Both the position numbers and the translations under genes were made by a program. The notes beneath the pieces were generated by a model. The model saw only the letters and a list, made by a program, of their open reading frames with translations. It was not told the DNA's origin and ran no database searches. Below, piece after piece: positions 34,860 to 45,287 of a DNA stretch of 64,000 nt. This DNA is from Melieria omissa (Eukaryota; Arthropoda; Insecta; Diptera; Ulidiidae), in assembly GCA_963971225.1 (NCBI GenBank), contig OZ020270.1, forward strand, positions 22,827,689-22,891,688, in the 5' to 3' direction. How positions within the stretch are numbered: position 1 is the stretch's first letter; each line of letters begins with the position of its first letter.

Positions 34860-35025
34860 ATTGATTTTGATTTCAAAGTGCTATATCCGAATCATGACGA
34901 TTTGCTAATTAATTGGCAACAAAAACTTTTGAAGTTGTTTCTGTATCTAAATCGATGTAATATTTTAAAAGAGAAAAGCGTCACACTCATTCTGAAATCG
35001 ATGTCGGAGAATGACATAAAAGAAG
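34860..35025 (+). CDS. Exon of an unidentified multi-exon gene
   Basis: After CATCTTTTCAG the exon reads IDFDFKVLYPNHDDLLINWQ, KLLKLFLYLNRCNILKEKSV and LILKSMSENDIKE. It ends GAAG|GTATGG. Its phase joins perfectly with the exon at 35496 (GAA G + AT GAA). The intron in between carries a Tc1-like transposase fragment on the opposite strand. Confidence 0.6.
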
Positions 35026-35029
35026 GTAT

Positions 35030-35420
35030 GGTATATGGCCATTTTTTTCGTTTTCGGGACCACTCCAGTTGCTGTGGGTCTTGGCAAATTGACTCCGATT
35101 TTTTTTTATGTCTTTTGGTCAACATTGCACTTTTCGTGACAGTCTCCCATAAAGACTATCTTCCACAAGACGGCGCCTTACTGTCCTGGAAGATATCTGC
35201 AGTCCTAGTTCGTGTTGTATGGCTGCAGCGGACTTGAAAGGATCGCGCTTCGATAAGACTTCAATGTATTTGTCGTCCTGGGTCGTTGTTTTTCGTGGTC
35301 GCCCCCTTTTTTCGCATTCTTTTGGAGGCATTAAGGCGTTAAATACGAATTTCTGCGACCTCTTCATTATTTTCGCAATTTCCCTTTGGCTATGTTCGCT
35401 TCTTCTTAAAGTTTGATCTT
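35030..35420 (-). pseudogene. Tc1-like transposase N-terminal fragment in an intron
   Basis: The minus-strand translation shows two helix-turn-helix parts of a Tc1/Tc3-type transposase (REIAKIMKRSQKFVFNAL; RGRPRKTTTQDDKYIEVL; SAAAIQHELGLQISSRTVRR). It then continues past a stop into FAKTHSNWSGPE, which lies just before the first catalytic aspartate in this family. The catalytic domain is absent. It lies antisense within the intron between 35025 and 35496. Confidence 0.8.
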
Positions 35421-35495
35421 TGTGATAATTAATTCTGTAACATGTAATTCTGATCTAAATGCGGATATATTTTTGTATTTTGTGTATTTCTTTAG

Positions 35496-35728
35496 ATGAA
35501 ACATATGTGGGATATTTATATCCCACAAATAAAACTGTACAAAAGGACAACAACGGGCAAAAGAACATCTGCAGGTTCAGAATCAAAGATTCGCAGGAAT
35601 CGGTCGTGTTTGCAGGACAGCCGCTGCAGATGACAGGCCTCTACCTCTTGGATTTTGTAAATAAGCGCGGAGAGAGCATTCAACCATTTATATTAGCGAA
35701 AGGTGATACGAGTTACGCAACCATATAA
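35496..35728 (+). CDS. Last exon of the unidentified gene
   Basis: The acceptor TATTTCTTTAG is followed by DETYVGYLYPTNKTVQKDNN and a compact C-terminal segment (ICRFRIKDSQESVVFAG, then LYLLDFVNKRGESIQPFILA). The stop lies at 35726-35728. The final codons fall inside the left arm of a 121-bp inverted repeat, so the natural C-terminus may have been cut off and replaced. Confidence 0.58.
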
Positions 35729-36068
35729 AAAAAGTAAACCATGTATAAATATAAATATGTAAAGTATGTATATAAATAAATATGTAAATGAATAAATAAA
35801 TATAAATTAACAAATATGTGTATAAATCAATGAATAAATTAAATAATATTAAGTTCTGGAATTTCCAGATTTATTTCGGTATACTCTCCCGTGCGTCTGC
35901 ATCCAGGGCACCTCCTCGCGGTGACGGCGGGCAACGGAGCATGCCCGTTATTTATTCATTGATTTATACACATATTTGTTAATTTATATTTATTTATTCA
36001 TTTACATATTTATTTATATACATACTTTACATATTTATATTTATACATGGTTTACTTTTTTATATGGT
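35719..36068. repeat. Long inverted repeat (hairpin), arms about 120 bp
   Basis: The left arm 35719-35839 and right arm 35950-36068 are reverse complements, nearly perfect apart from an A-run length difference. The loop of 110 bp is unrelated and more GC-rich. A transcript crossing it would fold into a long double-stranded stem. The arms include the last codons and stop of the preceding exon. Confidence 0.9.
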
Positions 36069-36500
36069 TTTAGTGAATGTTGAAGTGTTTTTTGAGGTTA
36101 TGTCAAAAACGTGACGTGCTGGGGTAAAATTGACCTCGGATTTGGATTCAGCGACCCCGAAAACATATAGTATGCATAGTCCGACCCCCAGGCTAGAAAA
36201 TTTTTTTTTATATGATTTGAGTGGATTTGAAAGTGTTTTTTGAGGTTATGTCAAAAACGTGACGTGCTGGGGTAAAATTGACCTCGGATTTGGATTCAGC
36301 GACCCAGAAAACATATAGTATGCATAGTCCGACCCCCAGGCTAGAAACATTTTTTTTATATGATTTTAGTGGATTTGAAAGTGTTTTTTGAGGTTATGTC
36401 AAAAACGTGACGTGCTGGGGTAAAATTGACCTCGGATTTGGATTCAGCGACCCCAAAAACATATGGTATACATAGTCAGACCCCCAGGCCAAAATTTTTT
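36069..36500. repeat. 148-bp tandem repeat, about three units
   Basis: The word GAGGTTATGTCAAAAACGTG starts at 36094, 36242 and 36390, giving a 148-bp period. The rest of each unit is nearly identical; the third shows a few changes. Each unit holds TGACGTGCTGGGG and a TATGCATAGTC-type word. Confidence 0.93.
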
Positions 36501-36629
36501 TTTTTTTGTGTGGCTGTGTAATTATATGTTACTTTTAAATTATTTTAAAAGCTGGAATTTTCCAAATAAAGTGAAAATCCAAAAAATACCAATATATTCA
36601 ATTTTTAGGGATTTTGAATTTCAGGAATT

Positions 36630-36922
36630 TTTCTTATGAAAAAATTCATATATTTTATGAATTTCGTTCATAAACGTTTGGGTTTATGAACAAGGCTTAT
36701 GAATGCGTTCATAGAGTTTATGAATGCGTTCATAAACTTTTGTGAATACATTCATAATTTTTATGAACGTATTCATGAGCGTTCGGGTCACCCGAAGGTT
36801 TATGAGAATGAGTTCATAAACTTTTTATGAACGCGTTCACTGGTTCAAAAGCTATGAATATGTGCATACAGTTTATGCACAAATTCACAAATTTTATGAA
36901 CGTTTTTCGTTCCGTGTACAGT
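36630..36922. repeat. Foldback-like palindromic repeat, copy 2
   Basis: It is dense in TTCATAAA/TTTATGAA palindromes, and its right end reads CCGTGTAC, the complement of the left end of the copies at 18541 and 38640. It is therefore an opposite end or inverted copy of the same family. Confidence 0.65.
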
Positions 36923-37070
36923 TACATATGTATAGCAACGAACCCATGGTTTCAAGCGAACTCTGCGCAAGAGGACTTCCTACTAGGCACGCTCGCGGTC
37001 GGCCGGGAGTTAGCAGTGCATCGCGCTAAAACGTTGCTGGGCGCGAGTCCAGTTTAAAACTAACATATTC

Positions 37071-38240
37071 GGCCTTATGCTGAATGTCGTCTCACTCATC
37101 GTTGACGATCGTCTATGTGTATTGTCAAATCTATCGTTTCGTCGACACTTCGGTATGCTGTACAAGCAACGTAGACGAAACGTTGTGCACTGAATAAACA
37201 CGGCAACTCTATGAGTGGGAAATTTTTTGTTTTGGGTATTTCACGTGGGAAATTCTGTTACTTCAAATGATTTTTGTGTTTATTTGAAAAATAAATGGAT
37301 TAAGCAGCGTTCTGCTCCGGCGAGGTCGCCCACCTCGCAGTAGCCTACGATACCTTGTGCCCTGGCACCCAAAATAATGAGACGTTGGAGCCTTTAGCTA
37401 GGGTGATTAAGAATTTTTGGCAGTCCAAGACGAGCCTAGATGAGGTGGTCGCCTCCGCGAGCGGCTTGATGGCTGCCTGACCACAATAAACAAGGTAATA
37501 GCATCCCGCAACACCAAAAACCACATGTATTTTGTTGGTAGGATCGTTTATCGCTACCGTCAAATTCAGCTGTCATTTTCCGACGAAAGAGGGAGAAACT
37601 GAAAACAGACAAAAGTGATTGTTGCCAGACGGTGCTGTATTTGAGTGAAAAAACGGGAAAAGTGCTCAGGTCAGTTGTTTTCCGTCAGGTATTTTCATTT
37701 CAACCGATGCGGCAACACCGCACCGCTGCTGACACCGACGATTTTGACAGAAGTGATAAACGATCAGCCGGTGGCTTGCTACAACCTTGTAGTTGAACCA
37801 TGTGCCTGACTGTCCGAGTATATGTGGACATCCGCTTTGTCCGCGTTTTCGCAGATAAGTCATATAGAAACCTGGTAAATGGCCATTACTTCTGCCTGGA
37901 AGACACTGCAATGATCAGGTGGAAGGAAAAGCTGGGGCTTCGCTTCGCTGACTGCAGAAAATACCACAGCCAACCTTGTTACCTATGTTATCACCACACT
38001 ACGCTCCCTTCCCTGGTAAAGGGAAGCCATTGGGACACGGGAGATCCAAATTTCATTTCAGTATCGTTTTAGTTTCGTCAGCAAAATTTCCGACGATAGA
38101 AAAATTCGTCGATAGACGAAAAGCGATAACGATGACGAGCATAGCACTCCGTCGTCAGCTGACGATACGACGATGAGCAGCATACGAAAGTTGCCGTATC
38201 GTCATTTTTTCAGACGATGACGATATTCAGCATAAGGCCG
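37071..38240. mobile_element. TIR element with captured retrotransposon DNA, 1.2 kb
   Basis: The left end reads CGGCCTTATGCTGAATGTCG, and the right end is the reverse complement with one change (CGGCCTTATGCTGAATATCG). The interior right half is rich in GACGAT/ATCGTC words. ATT flanks both sides, so a 3-bp duplication is possible. Superfamily not assigned. It contains a piece of an RNase H domain. Confidence 0.7.
37275..37480 (-). pseudogene. RNase H fragment of a non-LTR element
   Basis: The minus strand reads SSRLVLDCQKFLITLAKG, then VSLFWVPGH, matching the RNase H motif around the conserved WVPGH of R1/I-type retrotransposons. A frameshift follows. It lies inside a TIR element and looks like captured or previously inserted sequence. 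Confidence 0.6.
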
Positions 38241-38639
38241 ATTATTTCCCTGGCACTCAGCCGCTCAGGATAATATAGTATACGATATGCTCGAGCAGCA
38301 TCATCTATAAAATCGATTTAGCTATGTCCGTCCATCTATCTGGCCGTACGTCCATCTCGAAGCAGTGGAAGTAAGGGCGATATGAACAATAGATATAGCG
38401 TCGTCAGCAGAATCAACTTAGCCACGTGTTTCCGTCTCTGCTTCAGTTAAGACGTATTTTCATCTGCCCATTTTTCTGTATAAGACTAAATTGAATTTGT
38501 ATATTTATTTTATTTGTATCAAGTATATTTAATTTTTTATGGGTGAATCAAAACAATGTTTTTTCTTTAACTGAAATTGAACTGATTTTGCTGTTGTCGT
38601 TTTTCCCCCCTTTATGGAAATTTCTATATAAAAATATCT
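38241..38639. other. No recognised gene
   Basis: Nothing recognisable. Confidence 0.5.
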
Positions 38640-38965
38640 ACACGGGTAAAAATAATTCATAAAAATCTTATGAACGGCGTTCATAAACCTTTATTTTTCA
38701 TAAATTTTTTGATTTTTTTCATAAAATGTATGAAACAGTTCACAAATGTTTATGAACGCGATCACAAAATTTGTGAAACTTCGTTCATAAACCATTTCTT
38801 AAAAGCCGAATCTCACATTTTTGGTTCGGGTACGAGCCGAGCGGGCAGGCTACCTTTATTTTGAACTTTTTATGAAGCATTCATAAATTTTTCAACTTTA
38901 TGAATCAGTTTTTGAACACGTTCATAAAGTTTCTGAAATTCGTTCGTAAACCATTCGCTTGGCCA
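38640..38965. repeat. Foldback-like palindromic repeat, copy 3
   Basis: It starts ACACGGGTAAAAATAATTC and is closely similar to 18541-18935, including GGTACGAGCCGAGCGGGC. It is cut at its right end by the SINE at 38966. Confidence 0.7.
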
Positions 38966-39172
38966 CGCCGAATCCGAACGGCGATTGGCATTTTTTTCTT
39001 TCACACTTGGAGGTTTTGTCATTGCCTGCCAAGAGCGCACTTGTGCGATTCTTGTAATTCTCATCTGGTTTATGTGGATAGCGATATAAGTAGATGACCG
39101 TTTTTACCAGCCCAAGTTAGGAATCAAACCTACGGACTCAGTATGAGAAGTCAGCGCGCTACCCGAGACAGA
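38966..39172 (-). mobile_element. tRNA-derived SINE, copy 2
   Basis: It has the same body and tail hairpin as 12250-12463 in the same orientation. The B box is mutated to GGTTTGATTCC (plus 39120-39130). The tRNA-like head is shorter or replaced at its outer end. Confidence 0.8.
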
Positions 39173-39177
39173 TAATC

Positions 39178-39711
39178 GAGAAGAATATGAAGTAATATAA
39201 AACGCGCATCTCATACAAGCAAACGTGTTGTATGGCGGGTACTGCTGGTACCCTCTGTTATTGACAGCAGAACCCTCTGTTACTAACAGCAGAAATCTCT
39301 GTAACTTCGGCGTAACATGTGAGTAGAAGCAAAGAAAATAAACATACGAAGGCTTGCTTTTGGTTGCGCTCACTGCAGCGAGTCTGCGTTAGCACACTGC
39401 TGCGGCGTGGGATGATTGGGAGCTGAGGACGATGTGATGTTGTTGTTGTTGTTTCGCTGGCGAAATGCTGAAATTGTAAAACGATTTATATTTTCTGGTG
39501 GCTGGCTTTTGTTCTTCTTCTATAAGCGTGCACGGCGTTCCATATTGCTCCTGAACTCACTGCCGACTGTAGTGTGCGCGTAATCATAGAAAAGCAAATA
39601 AAATATGGCTGGCGTGGTGACCTATATGATCGCTACAGGCAATAAAAAATAAATAATAAGTAATCAAAAAAGACAATTAAAAAGGGAAATTGGAAAGAAA
39701 GGAAGACGTTT
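39178..39711 (+). mobile_element. CCAAAG-family DNA element, segment A (left end)
   Basis: It begins with a truncated family terminus (AGAATATGAAGTAATATAAA) and a region of about 430 bp also found at 40719-41150 and, reversed, at 53690-54137. Its internal sequence continues, interrupted by an RTE element, at 47430-47682. Non-coding, with CAACAACAAC-type runs. Confidence 0.7.
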
Positions 39712-39718
39712 TTTTTAC

Positions 39719-40713
39719 TTACTTACTTAACTGGCCATAACAACCCGTTATCGGGTTACGGCCTGCCGCAAAACTTCTCTCCAGGCGCCTCTGCTTTGCG
39801 CGCGCCTTCTCCAGTAGGTAACACCAAGAGATACCAGGGCCTCTTCCACTTGATCCTTCCACCGGAGACACGGCCTCCCTCTTCGCCGTCGACCTCCAAC
39901 CATCGCATCGAACACCTTGTTTTGCCGGAGCTTCGTCGTCCATGCGGCAGACATGACCGAGCCAGCGTAGCCGCTGGATGTTAATTCGCTGCGCTACGTC
40001 CATGTCCTTATACAGCTCATACAGCTCGTTATTGGTTCGTATACGATAGTCGTCACCAACACGAACAGGGCCGAAGATTTTGCGAAGTACCTTCCTCTCG
40101 AACACTCCAAGGGCCGCTATGTCGTTTCGTGTCATTGTCGATGCTTCAGCGCCATAGAGGAGCACGGGCAAGATAAGCGTCCTATAGAGTGCAAGATTTG
40201 TCGGTCGAGAGAGGTCTCTACTTCTCAATTGCCTACCGAGACCGTAGTAGCACCTGTTGGCAAGAGTTATCCTTCGCTTTATCTCCAGGCTGACATCATT
40301 GCTGCTGTTGATGGCGGTGCCAAGGTAGACGAATTCCTTGACAACTTCAAAAGTATACCTGTCGGCCTCGACGTGAGACCCTAGCTGCTGCGAGTCCCTG
40401 CATGTAGACAGCATATACTTCGTCTTGCCCTCATTTACCACCAGACCCATTTTGGCAGATTCTCTTTCGATAGCCGCAAATGCAGCGGTGACATCTCGCT
40501 TGTTACGTCCGATGACATCAATGTCATCAGCGTAGGCAAGGAGCTGGACACTTTTGTTGAAAATTGTGCCATTACGATGTACACCGGCCTTGCGCAGAAC
40601 ACTCTCCATGGTGAAGTTAAAGAGGTCGCAGGACAAAGGATCACCCTGTCTGAAACCTCGAACGGTATCAAAGGGGTCGAAAAGGTCACTTCCAACCTTG
40701 ACGGAGCTGCGCG
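39719..40713 (-). pseudogene. RTE RT palm/thumb and C-terminal part
   Basis: The frame shows RSSVKVGSDLFDPFDTVRGF, RQGDPLSCDLFNFTMES, the active-site LLAYADDIDVIG and GLVVNEGKTKYML. It then has ANRCYYGLGRQLRSRDLS and RINIQRLRWLGHVCRM. After about 39925 the correct reading shifts to the frame with VGGRRRRGRPCLRWKDQVEE (39954-39748). This is the 3' third of the retrotransposon, separated from the rest by the insertion at 40719. Confidence 0.85.
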
Positions 40714-41408
40714 TATTGCCAAAGAAAATAAGCATACAGAATGCGCATGTCATACAAGCAAAAATTTTGTATGGCGGGTTCTAACATTGGAACCCGCGCT
40801 CTGCTCGCACAGATCACGTATGTGGTGAGAGCGTTGCTTTACAAGCGAGAACGTAGTTTTATGTGTTGCGCTCTTTGGTTGCGCTCACTGCAGCGAGTGT
40901 GCGTTAGCACATTGTTGTGGCGTGAAATGATTGCAAGGTGAAGACGAACGCTGTTGTTGTTGTTGTTGCGCTGGCGAAAAGCTGAAATTGTAAAACGATT
41001 TCTGATTTCTGGCTGGCTTTTGTTCTTCTTCCACAAGCCTAAACGGCGTCGCATATTGCTCCTGAACTTATTGCAGACAGTAGTGTGCGCAAAATCATAG
41101 AAAAGAAAATAAAATATGGTTGGCGTGACGACTTATGTGGTCGCTACAAACAAAGTTCCTGAAGAATTTATCAAAAAAGTAGACCTAATATTTGGTTGCA
41201 TGAATAGGGCAATCGGATAATTGCTTTAGATCGGCTTTACAATTAAATAATGAGTCGTAGAAATGTATAAAGATTTTTTTAATTATTTGAAAGATGTTAA
41301 ATGTATGGATGATTCAAGTGGTATTTTTAGAACTAAAATCTGTTTTTTAATCTCTGATAAAATTAAGCAATAACCCACATAAATGTTTTATAACAAAAAA
41401 GTTTTTTA

Positions 41409-41650
41409 ACCAAGATAAATTAGAAAATACTTTTGCAATTTTGGGACAAAATTCAAGTAGTACTCGGTCAAGTGTAACAACTAATTTCGAAGATAAACCG
41501 GATTCTATGAATCAAAACCTACTACATGCTGAGGCAGACGAAACTGATTATTTTATTTCAGCAGTAATTACAACAATTATTACAACAAATTATTTTGTAG
41601 ATAAAAACTTCGACAATCGAGTAAAAATTAACATAGATAATAATGTGGCA
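41409..41650 (+). pseudogene. Possible P-superfamily transposase remnant
   Basis: The reading FNQDKLENTFAILGQNSS followed by TTNFED and NQNLLHAEADET resembles the NQDxLENxFxxxR block of P/THAP9-type transposases by memory. The match is short. The same sequence occurs reversed at 56010-56250 in copy C. No catalytic residues can be placed with confidence. Confidence 0.35.
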
Positions 41651-41652
41651 TA

Positions 41653-43911
41653 TGGGCATCTCCCAGTGGCACGGACGCGACATTCGCACGCTTTCAATTA
41701 CACCAAAAACAAGAAAGAAACACAAAAAGTCGATATGTTTTTTTAGTGTTCTAACGCGCTGAAATGGTGCTACATTTTAGAAATATATTTGAAAAATTTA
41801 GTACAAATTAGTACAAAATAAAAAGCAATTATGCAATGAAACGGACGCGACAAAAAAAAAGAAGTTTTTTTGAAGCTCTTATAGAAATATACAAAATTTA
41901 GCGATTTTTGGGAACTTTTTTTTTATATATATACATGCAAATGAAGGTCAAAGGATAACTTTTCTTCGTAGACTTATGAAATATGAGAATTTTGTCTTAC
42001 CTTTTTTTAATTAGGTATATCATGAATACGGACGCGACATCACGGACGCGACAAATTTTTCCAAGGGTATTCCCCTTACTAAATACAGTAATCGTTTTCA
42101 TTATAACACTTCAACTTTTAATGAAAAGAACACATAACAAGTTAAATTCAAGTTACAGCAATCAAAATAAGGAAAAATCAAAGTTAAAAGTTCTTAGTGT
42201 GGTTTATTTAATTTTCCTGAGGAACTCTATTGAAATTAGATCGCGTTTAATATCGCGCACACAGCTCTTACAATCATTAGCAATGCACCTTTCATTCATC
42301 ACATCGCAGCAAACTGGTTTTAGAAATAACTTAATAAATTAATTAAATTATATTATATTAATTATTTGTACAGTATTTTTCATCAACCCTTTCCGGAAAT
42401 TTGTATGATATATCGTACAATTTTTTGTAAAGATTTTTTTTTGACAGCGAACGTTTTTTTATGAAACGGCTTTTAAATTCTTATTAAGGAGGTTATGTTT
42501 TACCATTCCGTTTGAAAATATAAACCACAATAGCCGCGGCTATACAGTGTGAGTGCGATTTGTAAGCAGTTCTTTGCAAGAATTTGGCGATGCGATGCTT
42601 CTGCGGAGGAATTTTTAAATATGTAATACTTTTTAGTAGCAAAAAGACAAACAAGTTCAAAGTTTGAATCTCAGTTGATTTACAAAACTTATTAAATTTA
42701 ACAATTTTTGCTTCTAAATATTTTCCCGAGCCTTTAAAAAATTGTACGATATATCGTACAAATCACACAAGGGTTGCAAAGCTTTGTACGATTTATCGTA
42801 CAAATGGCGGGCAAAGGTTGCAAGTGATGTTAGCATTTTTTTTTAAGTTATGGATTTGGTAACAGAATTTTTCTGTTTGCTTGAATACCACGCCCATCAC
42901 TAAATCGTATGACTAATTAAATTCGACTAATCGACTATTTCTATTCAGAAATAACAATTACTTAACGATTTTGTGTTTCACTGGTTTTATTGAGGGGAAA
43001 AGGGCTTTGCAACAGCAATAACGGTTTTATAAGGCCTTATAGATGTTACTCAATTGTTTAAATATATAATTTATATAGTTTTCGATCAAAATGAAATCAC
43101 GTTTTGATTTTTGTTGTTACATTTATATTTTCTTATCAAATAAGCCAATGAATTGTTCATAAAATTAAAAAAAACGAAAAAAAAGTTTCATGCATTTTTA
43201 CTCCTTTGCGGACCATTGTACGATATATCGTACAAAATTGATGAAGCTGTTATTCTCAACCAAAATTATTTTTTTGATATTTTCTTGTATTTTATTGCTA
43301 AAATGTTCAATGAGAGTCAATATTTTGAAAAAAAAAAATGTATCTCAAGAAATGCGGAAATTTACCGGAAATCGAATAACAATCGAATCGATTCAGAGCT
43401 TCCGGTTACGGACGCGACAAATTTTAAACACCCATAAAATTTTTTTCCGATTTTGCCGGGAACCAATTATTATATTTTCTTAACGGGAACAATGCACCTA
43501 TCTAAAAACTGACAGCTACTTGCATTTGAAAAGTTTGTCCACTAATGGCAACAACTAATAAGGTTTTTTGGGCACGGACGCGACAATAGGATACAGGAAG
43601 AAGCAAACTAAAAAAACTTCCGTTCTTCGAACTCCACTTTCTCTCGCTTTCTTTTGCATTACAAGAAAAATATAATATTACTTGAATAAGATAAAAACGG
43701 AAAGACAAACTGTGCATATAATTCGTCAAAAGGCTCAGAAAAATTTTTTTTTCTTTTAAAGTAGTATATTTCGGTCAAAAATTAAAAAAAATTAAAAATT
43801 CTTTTACATTTATAAAATATAGATATTTAAGCTGTATTATTGGATAATAGAAAGTTTTTCTGAGCAATTTGAATTTTTCACTCGTGGTGGACCTTTTTTG
43901 GGAGATGCCCA
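41653..43911. mobile_element. Tc1/mariner-like non-autonomous element, 2.26 kb, motif-rich
   Basis: Perfect 12-bp inverted ends TGGGCATCTCCC are flanked by TA (41651-41652 and 43912-43913). The sequence across the site in copy C is identical outside the insertion. No transposase is seen. CGGACGCGACA occurs at about 41673, 41842, 42030, 42043, 43409 and 43575. The palindrome GTACGATATATCGTAC occurs at 42745 and 43217, with one-base variants at 42403 and 42785. Confidence 0.85.
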
Positions 43912-44522
43912 TATGTTTCCAAAAACTAAGAAATGATAACCTTTTCACTGCGGTAAGTGAAACATTTTCCATAAAAATTATCAATCGGTTACAGACATTT
44001 GCTACCTATTTGCTCCTTCAGATTTCCTGGTGAATGCTGTGACAGTAAATTAAAAAAAGGAAGTTCCAAACGATGCAAAACATAAACAATAAAAAAACAA
44101 CAAAAGAAGAGCTGTTTAAATTTTTCTCAAGCTGTGTACACATAAAACTACAACAACAACAAACAATGGCGTCGTTGAAACGACGATCATTGCGCTGGCT
44201 GGTGTTGCTGTGAGAAATTTGCACAAAAAATTATTGAGTGACCAAAACAACCACCAACGCCTCAAAGTACACAGGAGAAGCGGTACTTTAACTTCATGTG
44301 TGTTTGTTGTAGCGCGTGCTTCAGTTCGCACAGTCAATGAGCGTAAACTGAAGCGCTTGCTCTCCTGCTGGCACCACTCTTTCCCTTTTGTGGCTTCCCC
44401 CTGCTCTATGAAGCTCGCAAACAAAAATTTGAATTTTTGAGCTCAGATGCGCCTTCTATACACTTCATATTCTTTGGTATTGCTCAACGTCGCTCTGCAA
44501 AGTCTCACGAGCTTTGCAGGGA

Positions 44523-45287
44523 CAACGATTAAGCGATGTGAAACTGGGAGAGCCGGTAGAAATACATGCACAGAATTACACTAATATTATTGCAAAATTG
44601 CAACCTTGGGGCCTACTAGTAGGGCCCAAGCTTGATCAGGAACGTACTTTTTCCTCCATATAAATTTCTAAAACGGGGTTGTTGTTCTAGTTCATTTCAA
44701 ATTGCCAGTGTAGCTGGTGTGAGTCATTTTTTGTGACCAAAGAAATTTATCTTTTTATTTGTATATTTTTGGTGCCATTTCGTAATACGTTTGTATAAAA
44801 TTGAGTAGAAAAATATATTATTGTCCAAAAGCGTCATAATAATCTTTGGGTATGCTTTTAATTCAATTAAATTAAGACTTTATAAGCTGCATTCAAAAAA
44901 ACAACCCTGCGGTCAAACTACAGCATTTAGCAAAAAAACATACCTGATCGTTAGAGATTCGCTAAATGAAGAAATGCGAAATACAAAGGACGACAATTGA
45001 CCCCGTCATATTCAATGCATTTAGCTTTGTTTTCTTTGGTATATTTTTCATTAATATTTACATAATTAAACCAAAAAAGTTCATGTGTTGGCATTTAATT
45101 CAGAAAATTAATGAGAACATACTTTAAAAAGCAAATAATTGTAAGGAATCCCTAATACCTAATATCGGGAAAAGAGCAGACACAGTGAAGAGTTGATCAC
45201 TGCCAACACACACGGACTGTGTACGTGAATTGCAAAAAACGCACAAAAATCGGCTTACTCTCCCAGTTTCACATCGCTTAATCGTTG
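44523..45287. mobile_element. TIR element with perfect 30-bp ends, inside the RTE
   Basis: The first 30 bases (starting CAACGATTAAGCGATGTG) are an exact reverse complement of the last 30. GCAGGGA flanks both sides (44516-44522 and 45288-45294). The RTE protein reads continuously across the site (LGIPA then KLVRLCRATLSNT). No coding capacity. A 7-bp duplication does not settle the superfamily (hAT, P or other). Confidence 0.85.

Larger units (their letters stand above)
40719..44477 (+). mobile_element. CCAAAG-family DNA element, copy B, inside the RTE
   Basis: Ends CCAAAGAAAATAAGC and (reverse complement) CCAAAGAATATGAAG are flanked by a perfect TATTG (40714-40718 and 44478-44482). The RTE reading resumes exactly on both sides. 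Subtracting the Tc1-type insertion at 41653-43911 leaves about 1.5 kb. A weak coding trace (FNQDKLENTFAILGQNSS at about 41409) resembles the DxLE region of P-element/THAP9 transposases, but frame is poor elsewhere. Superfamily is tentative. Confidence 0.75.

Noticed and set aside
36069..36500. Helitron end or rRNA spacer
   Set aside because: No CTRR end hairpin and no rRNA sequence are seen; the repeat is left unclassified.
39210..39650. Solo LTRs (three similar 430-bp blocks at 39210, 40740 and reversed at 53690)
   Set aside because: Each block lies just inside a CCAAAG-type terminus and copy B continues past it to a matching opposite terminus with its own target duplication, so the blocks are the end region of a DNA element.
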